Shown here in pieces: positions 1 through 10,268 of a stretch of DNA of 64,000 nucleotides (the stretch's first letter is position 1; the number at the start of each line of letters is the position of its first letter). Both the position numbers and the translations under genes were made by a program. The DNA is from Schaalia odontolytica. Its GTDB lineage: Bacteria; Actinomycetota; Actinomycetes; Actinomycetales; Actinomycetaceae. The stretch spans positions 62,001 through 126,000 of the forward strand of contig NZ_PKKM01000002.1 of NCBI RefSeq assembly GCF_002847525.1, given 5' to 3'. The notes under the pieces are model-generated. The model was not told the DNA's origin. It did not search any database and worked only from the letters and a program-made list of their open reading frames with translations.

Positions 1-990
1 GAGGTTCATGAACTGGTCGTAGCGGAAGCGCAGCAGCGTGGCGCGCGTCCAGATCATCAGGAACATGAAGAACCAGATCTTGAGGAAGAACCACAGCAGG
101 CCCCACCAGCCGGAGTTGAGGAACTCAACGTGGGAGAGCGGCCACGGCGCGTGCCAGCCGCCGAAGAACATCGTGGTCGCCACGGCCGAGACGTTGAGCA
201 TGTTGACGTACTCGGACAGGTAGTACCAGCCGAACTTCATCGACGAGTACTCGGTCATGTGGCCGGCGACGATCTCGCCTTCGGCCTCGGGGAGGTCGAA
301 GGGAAGACGGTTGACTTCACCGACGGCGCTGATGCAGTAGATGACGAATGCCGGGAACAGGGTGAATGCCCACCAGAACTGCCCCTGGGCTGCGACGATC
401 TGCGAGGTGGACATGGTGCCCGACATGAGGAACACGCTCACGAGGGACAGGCCCATGGCCAGTTCGTAGGAGATGACCTGCGCGGAGGAACGCACGGCGC
501 CGTACAGCGGCAGGGTCGAGCGAGTCGACCAGCCACCCAGGACGATGCCGTACAGCCCCAGCGACGCGATCGCGAGGATGTACAGGGAGGCGACGGGCAT
601 GTCGGCCAGCTGCATCGGCGTGGAGTGGCCGAAGATCTTCACGTTCGGGCCCATCGGGATGACCGCGTAGACGCTGAACGCTGCGAACGCGGCGATCGCG
701 GGGGCCAGGAAGTACAGGAACCTCTCGGCCCGACGTGTCCACATGTCCTCCTTGAAGAGGAGCTTGCCGGCGTCCGCGAACGCCTGGAACAGGCCGAGGG
801 GACCCGCCACGTTCGGACCGGGACGCGTCTGCATGCGGCCCAGGCCTCGGCGCTCGACCCACAGGGCCAGGAGCACGTTGGCAATCAGGAAGACGATGAT
901 GAACACGGCCTTGATGAGGCTGAGCCACCAGGTTTCCTGGCTGAAGTCCGCGGCGGTGTACTCCGGGACTGCGAAGGGTGCGAGTGTCAT
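1..990 (-). CDS. nuoH: NADH-quinone oxidoreductase subunit H (3' end beyond window)
   Basis: Membrane-arm subunit of respiratory complex I, at the interface with the peripheral arm where the quinone channel enters. The visible 330 codons begin [13 protein letters not shown] and are strongly hydrophobic. They carry the family signatures [19 protein letters not shown] near residue 65 and [19 protein letters not shown] near residue 220, the acidic loop typical of NuoH. The ATG overlaps the TGA of nuoG (ATGA), so the two are translationally coupled. The C-terminus lies beyond position 1; nuoI-N presumably follow there. Identification is firm; only the 3' end is unseen. Confidence 0.96.
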   Translation of the reverse strand, partial: MTLAPFAVPEYTAADFSQETWWLSLIKAVFIIVFLIANVLLALWVERRGLGRMQTRPGPNVAGPLGLFQAFADAGKLLFKEDMWTRRAERFLYFLAPAIAAFAAFSVYAVIPMGPNVKIFGHSTPMQLADMPVASLYILAIASLGLYGIVLGGWSTRSTLPLYGAVRSSAQVISYELAMGLSLVSVFLMSGTMSTSQIVAAQGQFWWAFTLFPAFVIYCISAVGEVNRLPFDLPEAEGEIVAGHMTEYSSMKFGWYYLSEYVNMLNVSAVATTMFFGGWHAPWPLSHVEFLNSGWWGLLWFFLKIWFFMFLMIWTRATLLRFRYDQFMNL

Positions 991-3548
991 CGTGCCACCT
1001 CCTGCGTGGCGCGCAGGGTCGCGACGGCGCCGGCACCGCCGAGGTTTTCGTGAATAACGGAGCCGGTCGAGCACTCGGGCACCCACGCGACGGAGTCGGG
1101 CAGGTCCGCGATGGCGGCCGGGAGGGTGATCGTGCCACGCTCAGTCTCGAGCGTCGCGTCGGCACCGGGGGTAATGCCCGCGGCGGCCAGCGTCGCGGCC
1201 GAGGCCAGGAGGACGGGGCGGCGGGCCGAACCGGCCAGCCACGGTGCGCCATCCTGGAGACGACCGGCGTCGATCATCGGCTTGTGTGAAGCCAGAACGA
1301 CCTCGCCCTTGCCGGCGGAGGCGGGAGCCTGCGCGGGCACCGGGGCGAACTCCTGCGGGGCGCCGTCCCACTCCATGAGGGGGTTGACTTCCTCGTAGAG
1401 GTCGGCCAGGGCGGTGATCCCCAGATCGTCGTCAAACTCTTCGGTGAGGCGCACGAGCACGTCGCGGTCCGTGAGGGACGTCGCCGAGCGGGCCTGGCCG
1501 AAGGGACGCAGGCGGCCTTCCCAGTTGATGTAGGTGCCGTTCTTCTCGACCGCGGGAGCGACCGGCAGGACGACGTCCGCGCGGTCCGTGATCTCCGAGG
1601 CGCGAACCTCGAGGGACACGAGGAAGGGAACCTCGTCGAGGGCCTCGCGCACGGCGGCGGGCTCGTCGAAGTCACGGACATCCACGCCGCCGACGACCAG
1701 AGCCTGGAGCTCACCGGAGGCGGCAGCCTCGATCATCTGCTCGGCGTCGAGGCCGCGGGCGGGCAGCTCGCCCCAACCCAGGGACTGTGCCCCAGCCTCG
1801 TCGAGGCCGCGGCCGAAGGGAAGCAGACCCGGAAGGAGGCCGGCCTCGATGGCGGCGCGGTCACCGGCGCGGCGCGGGACCCACGCGAGGCGGGCACCCG
1901 TGCGCTCGGCCAGAGCGACGACGGCGGAGAGCAGGCCGGGGGTCTGCGCGGCGCGCTCGCCCACGAGGACGATGCCGCCGGAGAGGGCCTCAGCCAGGTC
2001 TGCGTAGGCGCCGCCAGCGGCGATCGCGTCGACAACGCTCGGCTCGACGCCGGGGGCCGCGTGCAGGACCTGTGCCTTCAGCTTGCGCGAACCCGCCGAG
2101 GTGAAGGGCGCGATGGTGGCGACCTTCAGGCCCGACTTACGGGTGGCCTTACGCAGGCGCAGGAACATGGCACCGCACTCGTCCTCGGGCTCGAGGGCAA
2201 CCAGCAGCACCTGACCCGCGCTCTCCAGATCCGCATACGTGGTCTCGAGGCCGGAGCCCGCCACGTGAGAGGCCAGGAAGGAGCGCTCTTCCTCGCTGGA
2301 ACGACGCGAACGGAAGTCGATCGAGTCGGAACCAACGACGGTGCGCGCGAACTTCGACCAGGCCCAGGCGTCCTCGAAGGTCAGGTGACCGCCGGGCAGG
2401 AAGCCCACGGACGACCCGGCCTTTTCGAGGCCCTCACGGACGCGATCAAGCGCGTCGGACCAGGAGGTGGGAACCAGCTCGCCGTCCTCACGCACGAGCG
2501 GGTAGGTCAGGCGATCAACCTTGTCCCACTCGAAGGCGAAGCGGTCTTTGTCGGTGATCCACTCTTCGTTGACCTCGGGGTCGTTGCCGCTCATGCGACG
2601 CACGACCTCGCCGCGGCGCACGTCCTGACGGATCGCGGAACCCGACGCGTCGTGCTCGGTCACGGCCGCCGTCGACACGAGGTCGAAGGGACGCGCGCGG
2701 AAGCGGTAGGACGCGGCGGTCAGGGCGCCGACCGGGCAGATCTGGATGATGTTGCCCGAGAAGTAGGACGCGAAGGCGCGGCCCGACACGTCGCGCTCGG
2801 CGACGGAGAGCTCACCCTCGTTGATCGAGCCGACGATCGCGTCCGTGCCGTACGGGGACGACAGGGACGAGGTCGAGGCCTCCTTGGCCTTCGGGTCGAA
2901 GAAGTCGAGCGTGGTCGAGTCGAAGCCGCCGACCTGCTCGCCCATGAAGTAGTGGTGCTCCGTGGGGGCGGTGCCGCCGCCACGACCCTGCAGGTCCATG
3001 AACACGTCGCCCGAGATCTCCTTGCCGAAGCGCACGCAGCGCTGGCACAGGATGCAGCGCTCGCGATCCAGCAGGATCTGCGAGGTCAGGCGCAGCGGCT
3101 TCTTGAACGTGCGCTTGGCGTCGGTGAAGCGGGACTTGCCGCGGCCCTCCGTGAGTGCCTGGTTCTGCAGGGGGCACTCGCCGCCCTTGTCGCAGACCGG
3201 GCAGTCGAGCGGGTGGTTGATGAGCAGGAACTCCATGACGCCGCGCTGGGCGCGGTCGACAACCTCGGAGGTGTGCTGGGTCTTGACGACCATGCCCGGG
3301 GTGACGGTCTGCGCACACGAAGGCTGGGGCTTGGGCATGAAGCGCAGCTCGCCCGTGTTGCGGTCGGGCATGCCGACCTCCACGAGGCACTGGCGGCATG
3401 CGGCCACCGGGGCCAGCAGCGGGTGGTCACAGAAACGCGGGATCCGGATGCCGGCCTGCTCGGCCGCGCGGATCACGAGCGTGCCCTGGGGGACAGAAAT
3501 CTGAACGTCGTCGATGGTGACGTCGATCATGTTGGGTGCGTCGCTCAT
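987..3548 (-). CDS. nuoG: NADH-quinone oxidoreductase subunit G
   Basis: Large iron-sulfur subunit of complex I that passes electrons from NuoF towards NuoB. At 853 aa it has an N-terminal ferredoxin-like domain with the 2Fe-2S cysteines ([22 protein letters not shown]), then the His/Cys segment [19 protein letters not shown], a 4Fe-4S motif [13 protein letters not shown] and [12 protein letters not shown] (about residues 150-280). The molybdopterin-oxidoreductase-like domain occupies the rest and appears catalytically degenerate, as is usual for NuoG. ATG start overlaps the nuoF stop and the stop overlaps the nuoH start, each by 4 nt. Length is normal for actinobacterial NuoG. Confidence 0.97.
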   Translation of the reverse strand: MSDAPNMIDVTIDDVQISVPQGTLVIRAAEQAGIRIPRFCDHPLLAPVAACRQCLVEVGMPDRNTGELRFMPKPQPSCAQTVTPGMVVKTQHTSEVVDRAQRGVMEFLLINHPLDCPVCDKGGECPLQNQALTEGRGKSRFTDAKRTFKKPLRLTSQILLDRERCILCQRCVRFGKEISGDVFMDLQGRGGGTAPTEHHYFMGEQVGGFDSTTLDFFDPKAKEASTSSLSSPYGTDAIVGSINEGELSVAERDVSGRAFASYFSGNIIQICPVGALTAASYRFRARPFDLVSTAAVTEHDASGSAIRQDVRRGEVVRRMSGNDPEVNEEWITDKDRFAFEWDKVDRLTYPLVREDGELVPTSWSDALDRVREGLEKAGSSVGFLPGGHLTFEDAWAWSKFARTVVGSDSIDFRSRRSSEEERSFLASHVAGSGLETTYADLESAGQVLLVALEPEDECGAMFLRLRKATRKSGLKVATIAPFTSAGSRKLKAQVLHAAPGVEPSVVDAIAAGGAYADLAEALSGGIVLVGERAAQTPGLLSAVVALAERTGARLAWVPRRAGDRAAIEAGLLPGLLPFGRGLDEAGAQSLGWGELPARGLDAEQMIEAAASGELQALVVGGVDVRDFDEPAAVREALDEVPFLVSLEVRASEITDRADVVLPVAPAVEKNGTYINWEGRLRPFGQARSATSLTDRDVLVRLTEEFDDDLGITALADLYEEVNPLMEWDGAPQEFAPVPAQAPASAGKGEVVLASHKPMIDAGRLQDGAPWLAGSARRPVLLASAATLAAAGITPGADATLETERGTITLPAAIADLPDSVAWVPECSTGSVIHENLGGAGAVATLRATQEVAR

Positions 3549-4849
3549 CGGCCACCTCCTCGCGCGTAGTTAGCGGACGCCTCGTAGGGGAAAAGCTCGC
3601 GGGCGGGCGTGGTGAGGCCCGCCTCGAACTCGTCGCGGAAGCGCTTGATGCCCGACATGATCGGGGTTGCTGCGGCGTCGCCGAGCGGGCAGAAGCTACG
3701 GCCCGCGATGTTGTGTGCGATCTCGTCGAGCAGGTCGACGTCGCCGGGGCGCCCCTCGCCTCGCTCGAGACGCAGCATGATTTGCTTCATCCAGTAGGTG
3801 CCTTCGCGACAGGGCGTGCACTTACCGCAGGACTCGTGCTGGTAGAACTCGGACCATCGGGTGATGACGCGGACCACCGAGACGGTCTCGTCGAACACCT
3901 GCAGGGCTCGCGTACCCAGCATCGAACCGGCCGCACCCACGGACTCGTAGTCGAGGGGGGTGTCCAGCTCGTCTTCGGTGAAGATCGGGGTGGAGGAGCC
4001 GCCGGGGGTCCAGAACTTCAGCTCGTGGCCGTCACGGATGCCGCCCGCCATCTCGATGAGCTCGCGCATCGTGATGCCGAAGGGGGCCTCGAACTGGCCG
4101 GGGTTGTTCACGTGACCCGACACGGAGAAGATGCCGTGGCCCTTGGACTTTTCGGTGCCCATCGAGGCGAACCACTCGGGCGAGTTGCGGAAGATACCCG
4201 CCACCTGAGCAATGGTCTCGACGTTGTTGACGACCGTGGGACGGGCGTACAGACCGGCGACCGCGGGGAACGGGGGCTTGAGGCGCGGGTGGCCTCGACG
4301 TCCCTCGAGGGAGTCCAGCAGAGCCGTCTCCTCACCGCAGATGTAGGCGCCGGCGCCCGCGTGAGCGGTGATGCGCAGGTCGCCGAGCACACCGGCCTCG
4401 GTCGCCTCGCGCACGGCCTCCAGCAGGCGGCGGTACACGTGGGTGACCTCGCCGCGCAGGTAGACGAACGCGTGGTCGCAGCCAATGGCTCGCGACGTGA
4501 TCGCGATGCCCTCAATGAGGACGTGCGGGTTGCCCATGATGAGCGGGATGTCCTTGCAGGTGCCCGGCTCCGACTCGTCGGCGTTCACCACGAGGTAGCG
4601 GGGGCCTCCGTCGGCCGGGGGCAGGAAGGACCACTTGAGGCCGGACGGGAAGCCTGCGCCACCACGGCCTCGCAGACCGGAGTCCTTGACGGCCTGCACG
4701 ATGTCAGCGGGCTCCATGGTGCGGGCCTTTTCGAGGCCCTGGTAGCCTCCGCGGCTCCGGTAGGAGTCCAGCGTCCAGGAACGCTCCTCTCCCCACCCGT
4801 TGGTGAGGATCGGGGTCAGCGGTCCGGGTGCAACGTATGCGGTGCTCAC
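3545..4849 (-). CDS. nuoF: NADH-quinone oxidoreductase subunit F
   Basis: NADH-binding, FMN-containing 51-kDa subunit, where electrons enter complex I. The 434-aa product has the glycine-rich FMN/NADH loop GLRGRGGAGFPSGLKW around residue 55, a second glycine-rich stretch AYICGEETALLDSLEG near residue 170, and the C-terminal N3 cluster motif ESCGKCTPCREGTYWM near residue 340 with a later cysteine (RSFCPLGDAA). Start and stop each overlap the flanking nuo genes by 4 nt. Nothing unusual; size and motifs match the family. Confidence 0.97.
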   Translation of the reverse strand: MSTAYVAPGPLTPILTNGWGEERSWTLDSYRSRGGYQGLEKARTMEPADIVQAVKDSGLRGRGGAGFPSGLKWSFLPPADGGPRYLVVNADESEPGTCKDIPLIMGNPHVLIEGIAITSRAIGCDHAFVYLRGEVTHVYRRLLEAVREATEAGVLGDLRITAHAGAGAYICGEETALLDSLEGRRGHPRLKPPFPAVAGLYARPTVVNNVETIAQVAGIFRNSPEWFASMGTEKSKGHGIFSVSGHVNNPGQFEAPFGITMRELIEMAGGIRDGHELKFWTPGGSSTPIFTEDELDTPLDYESVGAAGSMLGTRALQVFDETVSVVRVITRWSEFYQHESCGKCTPCREGTYWMKQIMLRLERGEGRPGDVDLLDEIAHNIAGRSFCPLGDAAATPIMSGIKRFRDEFEAGLTTPARELFPYEASANYARGGGR

Positions 4850-5556
4850 TTCGCCTCTTCTCCCTTCGTGTCAGTGGCCTCGTCGGCGACCTCGACGGCA
4901 ACCGGCTCAGTCCAGCCGTTCGCCGCGGCGATCTCGCGGCCCAGCAGGGTGGCGCGGCCCGCGGAGGGGCCTTCGTTCTCGTGGCCGTCCAGGAAGCCGG
5001 CGAGGACGCGCTCGTTCTCCTTGAACGTGGGGGCCACGATGGGGCCACGCGTCGGGTGGATATCGCGGCCGGCCTGGATGTCATCGATCATCGCCAGCGC
5101 TGACTCGGGGCTCTGATTGTCAAAGAATTCCCAGTTGACCATGACGACGGGCGCATAGTCACACGCCGCATTGCACTCGATGCGCTCGAGCGTGATCTTG
5201 CCGTCTTCGCTGGTCTCGTCGCTTCCGACCCCGACCTTCTCGGAGACCTTTTCCCAGATCTCGTCGCCGCCCATGACGGCGCACAGCGCGTTCGTGCACA
5301 CGCCCACCAGGTACTCACCGGTGGGGTGACGCTTGTACTGCGTATAGAAGGTCGCGACGGCGCTGATCTCTGCGCGGGGCAGGTCCAGCGTGGCCGCGAT
5401 GAAGTCGATGCCGTCCGGGCTGACGTAGCCGTCGACGGACTGGATCAGGTGCAGCATCGGCAGCAGCGCGGAGCGCGAGTGACCGTCCGGGTAGCGGGCG
5501 ATGATCTGCGCGGCATCCGCCTGCAGGCGTGCCAGGGTGTCGGGTGTGTAGCTCAT
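4846..5556 (-). CDS. nuoE: NADH-quinone oxidoreductase subunit E
   Basis: 24-kDa thioredoxin-fold subunit that carries the N1a 2Fe-2S cluster and pairs with NuoF. In the 236-aa product the cluster ligands appear as C-x4-C (VCTNALC, about residue 85) and C-x3-C (NAACDYAP, about residue 130). An N-terminal helical segment ([18 protein letters not shown]) is typical. The C-terminus is about 50 residues longer than in E. coli NuoE and includes a charged tail, a common actinobacterial extension. ATGA overlap with nuoD upstream and nuoF downstream. Confidence 0.96.
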   Translation of the reverse strand: MSYTPDTLARLQADAAQIIARYPDGHSRSALLPMLHLIQSVDGYVSPDGIDFIAATLDLPRAEISAVATFYTQYKRHPTGEYLVGVCTNALCAVMGGDEIWEKVSEKVGVGSDETSEDGKITLERIECNAACDYAPVVMVNWEFFDNQSPESALAMIDDIQAGRDIHPTRGPIVAPTFKENERVLAGFLDGHENEGPSAGRATLLGREIAAANGWTEPVAVEVADEATDTKGEEAK

Positions 5557-6899
5557 CGGTCAACGCCTCCGAGAACGGGGTCGATAGCGGCCAGTGCGAC
5601 GACCACGTCGGCCAGCTGGCCGCCTTCGGTCATCATGGCCAGCGCTTGCAGGTTGGCGTAGGAGGGGTCGCGGAAGTGCGCGCGGAACGGGCGCGTGCCA
5701 CCGTCGGAGACGAGGTGAACGCCCAGGATGCCCTTCGCGTGCTCGACGGTCTGGTAGACCTGGCCGGCGGGCACGTGGAAGCCCTCCGTGACGAGCTTGA
5801 AGTGGTGGATGAGGGACTCCATGGACTCCCCCATGATTTCGCGGACGTGCTCGGCCGAGTTGCCCTGGCCGTCGGTGCCGACCGCCAGGCGCGCGGGCCA
5901 GGCGATTTCTGGGTCGGCGACCATGGTGGGCGCGCCCTCGCACTGGTCCAGCTTGGCGAGAACCTGCCAGATGATGCGCATCGACTCGTAGCACTCGTCG
6001 AAACGGACCATCGTACGGTTGTAGACGTCAGACTTGTCGCGGGTGGGAACGTCGAATTCGAAGTTCTCGTAGCCGCAGTAGGGCTGGCTCTTGCGCAGGT
6101 CCAGGGGCAGGCCGGCGGCGCGGACGCCGGGGCCGGTGGTGCCAAGGGCCATGAGGCCGCTCAGCGGCATGACGGCCACGTCGCACAGGCGCTTCTTGAA
6201 GATCGGGTTCTCCACGAGGATGTCCTGGAGCTCGCCGATGTCCTTGCGGGCGCGGCGCAGGCGGTCGCGGATGTAGTCCGAGGTGCCTTCGCCGATGTCC
6301 TGGACGACGCCGCCGGGGCGGATGTACTCGTGGTTCATGCGCAGGCCGGTAATGCGCTCGAAGATGCGCAGGATTTCCTCGCGGGCGCGGAAGCCGATCG
6401 TCATGATCGTCGTGGCACCCATCTCGTTACCGGTCGAGCCGATGGCGACCAGGTGCGAGGCGATGCGGCACAGCTCCATCATGAGGATGCGGATGAGGGA
6501 CGCGCGCTCGGGGATGTCCTCTTCAATGCCGAGGAGCTTCTCGACGCCGAGGCAGTACGCGGCCTCCTGGAAGAAGGGGGCGACGTAGTCCATGCGCGTG
6601 CAGTATGCGACGCCCTGGGCCCACGTGCGGTACTCCATGTTCTTCTCGATGCCGGTGTGCAGGTAACCGGTATCGACGCGGGTCTCGCGGACCTTCTCGC
6701 CGTCGAGCTCGAGGATCAGACGCAGAACGCCGTGGGTCGCGGGGTGAACCGGGCCCAGGTTGACGACGATGCGCTCGGAGGTGATGGCCTCGATCTCGTG
6801 CAGGACGTCGTCCCAGTCGCCGCCCTGGGTGAGGACCTCGGGGATGTCCTCGATGGGCAGGTCGGTCGCGCCAGCGGGCGCGTGGAAGGCGGTGGTCAT
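5553..6899 (-). CDS. nuoD: NADH-quinone oxidoreductase subunit D
   Basis: 49-kDa subunit that forms the quinone-binding pocket with NuoB. The 448-aa sequence contains [22 protein letters not shown] near residue 47, the segment homologous to the hydrogenase large subunit and containing the conserved His of the quinone site, followed by the [17 protein letters not shown] block and RICSH-like text ([15 protein letters not shown]). The C-terminus ends in [13 protein letters not shown], the conserved family terminus. The ATG at 6899 shares one base with the nuoC stop, and the TGA overlaps the nuoE start. Confidence 0.97.
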   Translation of the reverse strand: MTTAFHAPAGATDLPIEDIPEVLTQGGDWDDVLHEIEAITSERIVVNLGPVHPATHGVLRLILELDGEKVRETRVDTGYLHTGIEKNMEYRTWAQGVAYCTRMDYVAPFFQEAAYCLGVEKLLGIEEDIPERASLIRILMMELCRIASHLVAIGSTGNEMGATTIMTIGFRAREEILRIFERITGLRMNHEYIRPGGVVQDIGEGTSDYIRDRLRRARKDIGELQDILVENPIFKKRLCDVAVMPLSGLMALGTTGPGVRAAGLPLDLRKSQPYCGYENFEFDVPTRDKSDVYNRTMVRFDECYESMRIIWQVLAKLDQCEGAPTMVADPEIAWPARLAVGTDGQGNSAEHVREIMGESMESLIHHFKLVTEGFHVPAGQVYQTVEHAKGILGVHLVSDGGTRPFRAHFRDPSYANLQALAMMTEGGQLADVVVALAAIDPVLGGVDR

Positions 6900-7636
6900 C
6901 AGTTCACACTCCTACGAACGTCGGGGGAAGCGTTGACGGCGCCCTTGAATTCGACGGGGATGCCGCCCAGCGGGTAGTCCTTGCGCTGGGGGTGTCCGAC
7001 CCAGTCGTCGGGCATCGCGGTGCGCGTGAGCGAGGGGTGCCCGGTGAAGACGATGCCGATGAGGTCCCAGGTCTCGCGCTCCTGCCAGTCGTTTCCGGGG
7101 TAGACGGAGACGATGGAGGGGATGCGGGGGTCCTCGTCGGGGCACGTGACCTCGAGGCGGATCATGCGGTTGTGCGTGATCGAGTACAGGGGGTAGATGG
7201 CGTGCAGCTCGCGGCCCTTATCCAGGGGGTAGTGCGCGCCGTTGGTACCCAGGCACATTTCGAAGCGCAGGTCCGCGTCGTCACGCAGGTACTTGGCGAC
7301 GCGCGCGATGTGCTCGCGGGCGATGAAGATGCCGAGCTGTCCGCGGTCGACGGTCACCTTTTCGATAACGTCGGCGACGTCAAGGCCATCGGCGGCGATG
7401 AGCTCTTCGAGGACGTCAACGACCTGGTCGAACCATCCGCCGTAGGGGCGGGAGGCCTCGCCGGGCAGGAAGGAGTCGGAGACCAGTCCGGAGAAGCCGG
7501 AGGTGGAGGAGTCGGTGCCCGCGCCGAAGAGGCCCTCGCGGTGCGCGATGGGCTCGGGGAGGGCGAAACCGCGCTGCGACGAGGCCTGGGTGACCTCGGC
7601 GGACGCGTTGTCCTCGGGGATGGAAAGGTCGCTCAT
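6899..7636 (-). CDS. nuoC: NADH-quinone oxidoreductase subunit C
   Basis: 30-kDa peripheral-arm subunit of complex I. The 245-aa product has an N-terminal extension of about 80 residues rich in Ser/Ala/Asp, common in actinobacterial NuoC, then the conserved domain with [20 protein letters not shown] and the signature block [20 protein letters not shown] near residue 190, ending with the [16 protein letters not shown] motif. Start overlaps nuoB by 4 nt. Identification is secure; the exact N-terminus is less so because the extension is poorly conserved. Confidence 0.96.
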   Translation of the reverse strand: MSDLSIPEDNASAEVTQASSQRGFALPEPIAHREGLFGAGTDSSTSGFSGLVSDSFLPGEASRPYGGWFDQVVDVLEELIAADGLDVADVIEKVTVDRGQLGIFIAREHIARVAKYLRDDADLRFEMCLGTNGAHYPLDKGRELHAIYPLYSITHNRMIRLEVTCPDEDPRIPSIVSVYPGNDWQERETWDLIGIVFTGHPSLTRTAMPDDWVGHPQRKDYPLGGIPVEFKGAVNASPDVRRSVN

Positions 7637-8187
7637 GCGAGGAGTCCCTTCATCTGGTGGGTGGGGGTCGCCTCGAGGGCGGCCTGCTCGGCGCGGCGCG
7701 CAATCTCGCGGCGGTGGACGCCGAGGGGTTCCTTGCCGATCTGCTCACGCAGGACGAGGACCGCGTGGATGAGGGCCTCGGGGCGGGGCGGGCAGCCGGG
7801 CAGGTAGACGTCGACGGGGACGATGTGGTCGCAGCCCTGGACGACGGCGTAGTTGTTGAACACGCCGCCCGAGGACGCGCACGCACCCATGGAGATGACC
7901 CACTTGGGTTCGGGCATCGAGTCGTAGACGCGGCGGATAATGGGCGCCATCTTGTGCGAGACACGGCCCGACACGATCATCATGTCGGCGTGACGCGGCG
8001 AGGCGCGGAAGACCTCGAGGCCGAAGCGCGACATATCGAAACGGGGGGTGCCGGCGGCCATCATCTCGATGGCGCAGCACGCCAGACCCATGGTGACGGG
8101 CCACTGGCTGTACTTGCGTGCTAGCCCGAGGACTTTTTCGACGCTGGTGAGCGCGATACCCGCGGGCAAGGATTCTTCAAGTCCCAC
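7633..8187 (-). CDS. nuoB: NADH-quinone oxidoreductase subunit B
   Basis: Carries cluster N2, the last electron carrier before quinone. The 184-aa product has the tandem cysteine motif [12 protein letters not shown] near residue 37, then MGACASSGG and [11 protein letters not shown] with the remaining cluster ligands. The start chosen is GTG at 8187, preceded on the minus strand by an AAGGAAAAG ribosome binding site about 5 nt upstream; no ATG sits better. It lies 22 bp downstream of nuoA in the same operon. Confidence 0.96.
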   Translation of the reverse strand: MGLEESLPAGIALTSVEKVLGLARKYSQWPVTMGLACCAIEMMAAGTPRFDMSRFGLEVFRASPRHADMMIVSGRVSHKMAPIIRRVYDSMPEPKWVISMGACASSGGVFNNYAVVQGCDHIVPVDVYLPGCPPRPEALIHAVLVLREQIGKEPLGVHRREIARRAEQAALEATPTHQMKGLLA

Positions 8188-8209
8188 TTGTCTTTTCCTT
8201 ACTTATATC

Positions 8210-8569
8210 TCAGTAGTCCAGGCCGCCGCGTCGCCATTCGTAGGCGTAGGGGACGCAGAGGGTGACCAGGAAGCTCATCATGACGACCAGTCCGAACAGG
8301 CCCAGCTGGTTGAAGCTGACGGCCCACGGGTACATGAACACAACTTCGATGTCGAAGATGATGAACGTCATGGCGACCAGGTAGTAGCGCACCGGGAAGC
8401 GACCCTCGGTGAGGTGAGCGCTGGTCGGCTGGATACCGCACTCGTAGTTGTCGGCCTTGGTCTTGGACTTCTTGGTGGGGCCCAGGATCGCGGAGGCACC
8501 CAGGCCTCCGAAGGCTAGTACGAGGGCAGCTGCCGACATGATGAGCAGCGGCACGTAGGGATTCGTCAT
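8210..8569 (-). CDS. nuoA: NADH-quinone oxidoreductase subunit A
   Basis: Small membrane subunit of complex I. The 119-aa product has three predicted transmembrane segments: residues about 6-27, a second in the FPVRYYLVAMTFIIFDIEVV region, and a third at LGLFGLVVMMSFLVTLCV. The conserved KADNYECGIQPT loop holds the family cysteine, and FDIEVVFMYPWA is diagnostic of NuoA. ATG is preceded by a strong GGGAGGA site. The 28-nt gap after the upstream reductase suggests one transcript. Confidence 0.96.
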   Translation of the reverse strand: MTNPYVPLLIMSAAALVLAFGGLGASAILGPTKKSKTKADNYECGIQPTSAHLTEGRFPVRYYLVAMTFIIFDIEVVFMYPWAVSFNQLGLFGLVVMMSFLVTLCVPYAYEWRRGGLDY

Positions 8570-8597
8570 CGTTCCTCCCGGTTATCGGTGGTGGTGG

Positions 8598-9878
8598 TCA
8601 TGCGGGGCGCACCACCTTGGTCAGCATTGTGATGAGTTGGTCGTCGAAGTCGCCCCCGGTCCTCTCGTACCCGTCCGACAGGAGTTTGTGGACGAGCGTC
8701 ATGAGGCGCGGAATGGGCAGCCCGACGTTCGTGCAGGTGCGCATGATCGTCGGGTTTTCGATGAGCGCGACGAAGATGCGGCCCAGCTGGTAGTAGCCGC
8801 CGTATTCGTCGCGAAGCATGTGGGGGTATTCGCTCATGGCGCGGTCGATGCCGGCGCGGTGGGAGCGGGACAGGGCCTGCGCGATGCACGAGGCCGCGTA
8901 GCGTCCGGCCTTCATGGCCGGGGCGATGCCTTCGCCGTTGTAGGGGGAGACCATGCCGCCGGCGTCACCGACGAGGACGAGGCCCTGAACGTAGTGAGGC
9001 TTGCGGTTGAAGCTCATGGGCAGGGCGGCGGAGCGGAGCTGACCGATCTGGTTCTCGGGGGTGAAGCCCCATTCCTCGGGCAGGTTCGCGGTCCAGGTCT
9101 TGAAGACCTCGCGGTAGGGCAGGTTGGTGGCGCCGGCGCGCGAGGCGACGGAGCCGAGCCCAACGTTGACGATGCCGTCGCCCATGGGGAAGATCCAGCC
9201 GTAGCCGGGCAGCAGGTCGGAGGCGCCGGGGGTGCCGCTCCACAGTTCGAGGTGGGATTCCATCCATTCCTCGTCGCCGCGGGGGCTGTGGAAGTAGGCG
9301 CGTGCGGCCACGCCCATGGGGCGGTTCATCTTCTTTTCGAGGCCGAGGCTGGTGGCCAGTCGGGCGGCCACTCCCCCGGCGTCGACGGTGATGGAGGCGC
9401 GGACCTCGAAGGTGGTGGCGTTCTTGCCGCGCCCGCTCTTGGCTTGCACGCCGACGACGCGGCCGGAGCCATCCTGGATGGCGCCGACGACGGTGACGCC
9501 CTCGTAGAGGCGGGCGCCGGCCTCGACGGCGCGCTGCGCGAGCGCGTGGTCGAGGTCCATGCGGGCGCGGGTCATGCCGTAGCCGGGCAGGGACTTCTGG
9601 TCGGGCCAATCCATGTGGACGGTGTGGCCGCCGCCGATGACGGTCAGGCCGCGGTTTCGCATCCAGCCGGCGGTGTCCACGCCCATGGCGATGAGCTCGT
9701 GGACGGCGGCCGGGGTGAGCCCATCACCGCAGATTTTGTCGCGCGGGAACGGGTTTTTCTCGAGGAGGACGACATCGAGGCCTGCTCTGGCCAGGTGGTA
9801 GGCGGTGGAGGACCCGCCAGGGCCTGCGCCGACGACGACAACGTCAGCGCTCATGTCGCTAGGCATGGTGGATGCCAC
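8598..9878 (-). CDS. menJ: Geranylgeranyl reductase family FAD protein, probable menaquinone beta-reductase
   Basis: FAD-dependent oxidoreductase of the geranylgeranyl reductase family (426 aa). Residues 10-40 hold the Rossmann dinucleotide fold VVVVGAGPGGSSTAYHLARAG, followed by the KNPFPRDKICGDGLTP block that defines the family. A second FAD motif, LVLVGDAGGMVSPYNGEGI, is near residue 290. In actinobacteria this family includes MenJ, which saturates one isoprene unit of menaquinone; its position just upstream of nuoA and near the men genes supports that role, but the substrate is inferred. GTG start at 9878 is favoured by GGAGG six nt upstream. Probably the first gene of the nuo transcript. 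Confidence 0.85.
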   Translation of the reverse strand: MASTMPSDMSADVVVVGAGPGGSSTAYHLARAGLDVVLLEKNPFPRDKICGDGLTPAAVHELIAMGVDTAGWMRNRGLTVIGGGHTVHMDWPDQKSLPGYGMTRARMDLDHALAQRAVEAGARLYEGVTVVGAIQDGSGRVVGVQAKSGRGKNATTFEVRASITVDAGGVAARLATSLGLEKKMNRPMGVAARAYFHSPRGDEEWMESHLELWSGTPGASDLLPGYGWIFPMGDGIVNVGLGSVASRAGATNLPYREVFKTWTANLPEEWGFTPENQIGQLRSAALPMSFNRKPHYVQGLVLVGDAGGMVSPYNGEGIAPAMKAGRYAASCIAQALSRSHRAGIDRAMSEYPHMLRDEYGGYYQLGRIFVALIENPTIMRTCTNVGLPIPRLMTLVHKLLSDGYERTGGDFDDQLITMLTKVVRPA

Positions 9879-9932
9879 GGCATTCCTCCGTCATGTGGTG
9901 CGCGGGTGCATCCGCGCGAGTGTGCAAGGTGG

Positions 9933-9971
9933 ATGAAGTGTGCACATCACTTCATTCCGCAAACAACCCTA
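9933..9971 (-). promoter_or_regulatory. Putative promoter and operator of the menJ-nuo operon
   Basis: A perfect inverted repeat, ATGAAGTG-N7-CACTTCAT (9933-9955), lies about 55 nt upstream of the GTG start of the reductase gene. Reading leftward, a TAGGGT -10-like box (9966-9971) ends just before it, so the repeat would cover the transcription start region, a position suited to a repressor. No convincing -35 is seen. The palindrome is directly visible; the promoter and the regulator are inference. Confidence 0.4.
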
Positions 9972-10268
9972 GCTAGGTCACCCTCACCTCGGCGACCGAG
10001 CGCACTTTTTCCCGCCGTTTCAACGAACGAGGCCTGGGCTAGGCTCGCCCATAGCACCCATTTGCGCAACAAAGCGTTGTCGTAAATAGTGGCCCCGGCC
10101 TCGTCGCGCCGGGCGTCACGCACACCGAGACGAGCCCGCGCAACACCCTCACGCAATTCGATACGATGACCCGCGTCGAGACGACCAGCGTTGACGCCGA
10201 GTACCCACTCATCCGGCGCAAGACACGCGCGATACACCTCAGCACACGACCATTGAAGGGGAGCACGC
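9972..10268. other. Intergenic region between divergent operons
   Basis: About 300 bp between the leftward menJ-nuo operon and the rightward lipoprotein gene. It contains one exact reverse-strand copy of the recurrent 14-mer GACGAGGCCGGGGC (10092-10105) and no convincing ORF. A GGGGAG ribosome binding site for the lipoprotein gene lies at its right end. No RNA gene is recognised. Confidence 0.6.

Noticed and set aside
2061..3569. Long plus-strand open frame opposite nuoG
   Set aside because: It is an antisense shadow of a high-GC gene; its protein is Arg/Gly/His-rich with no family resemblance. Similar shadows oppose nuoD, nuoF, the GH66 genes and eccB.
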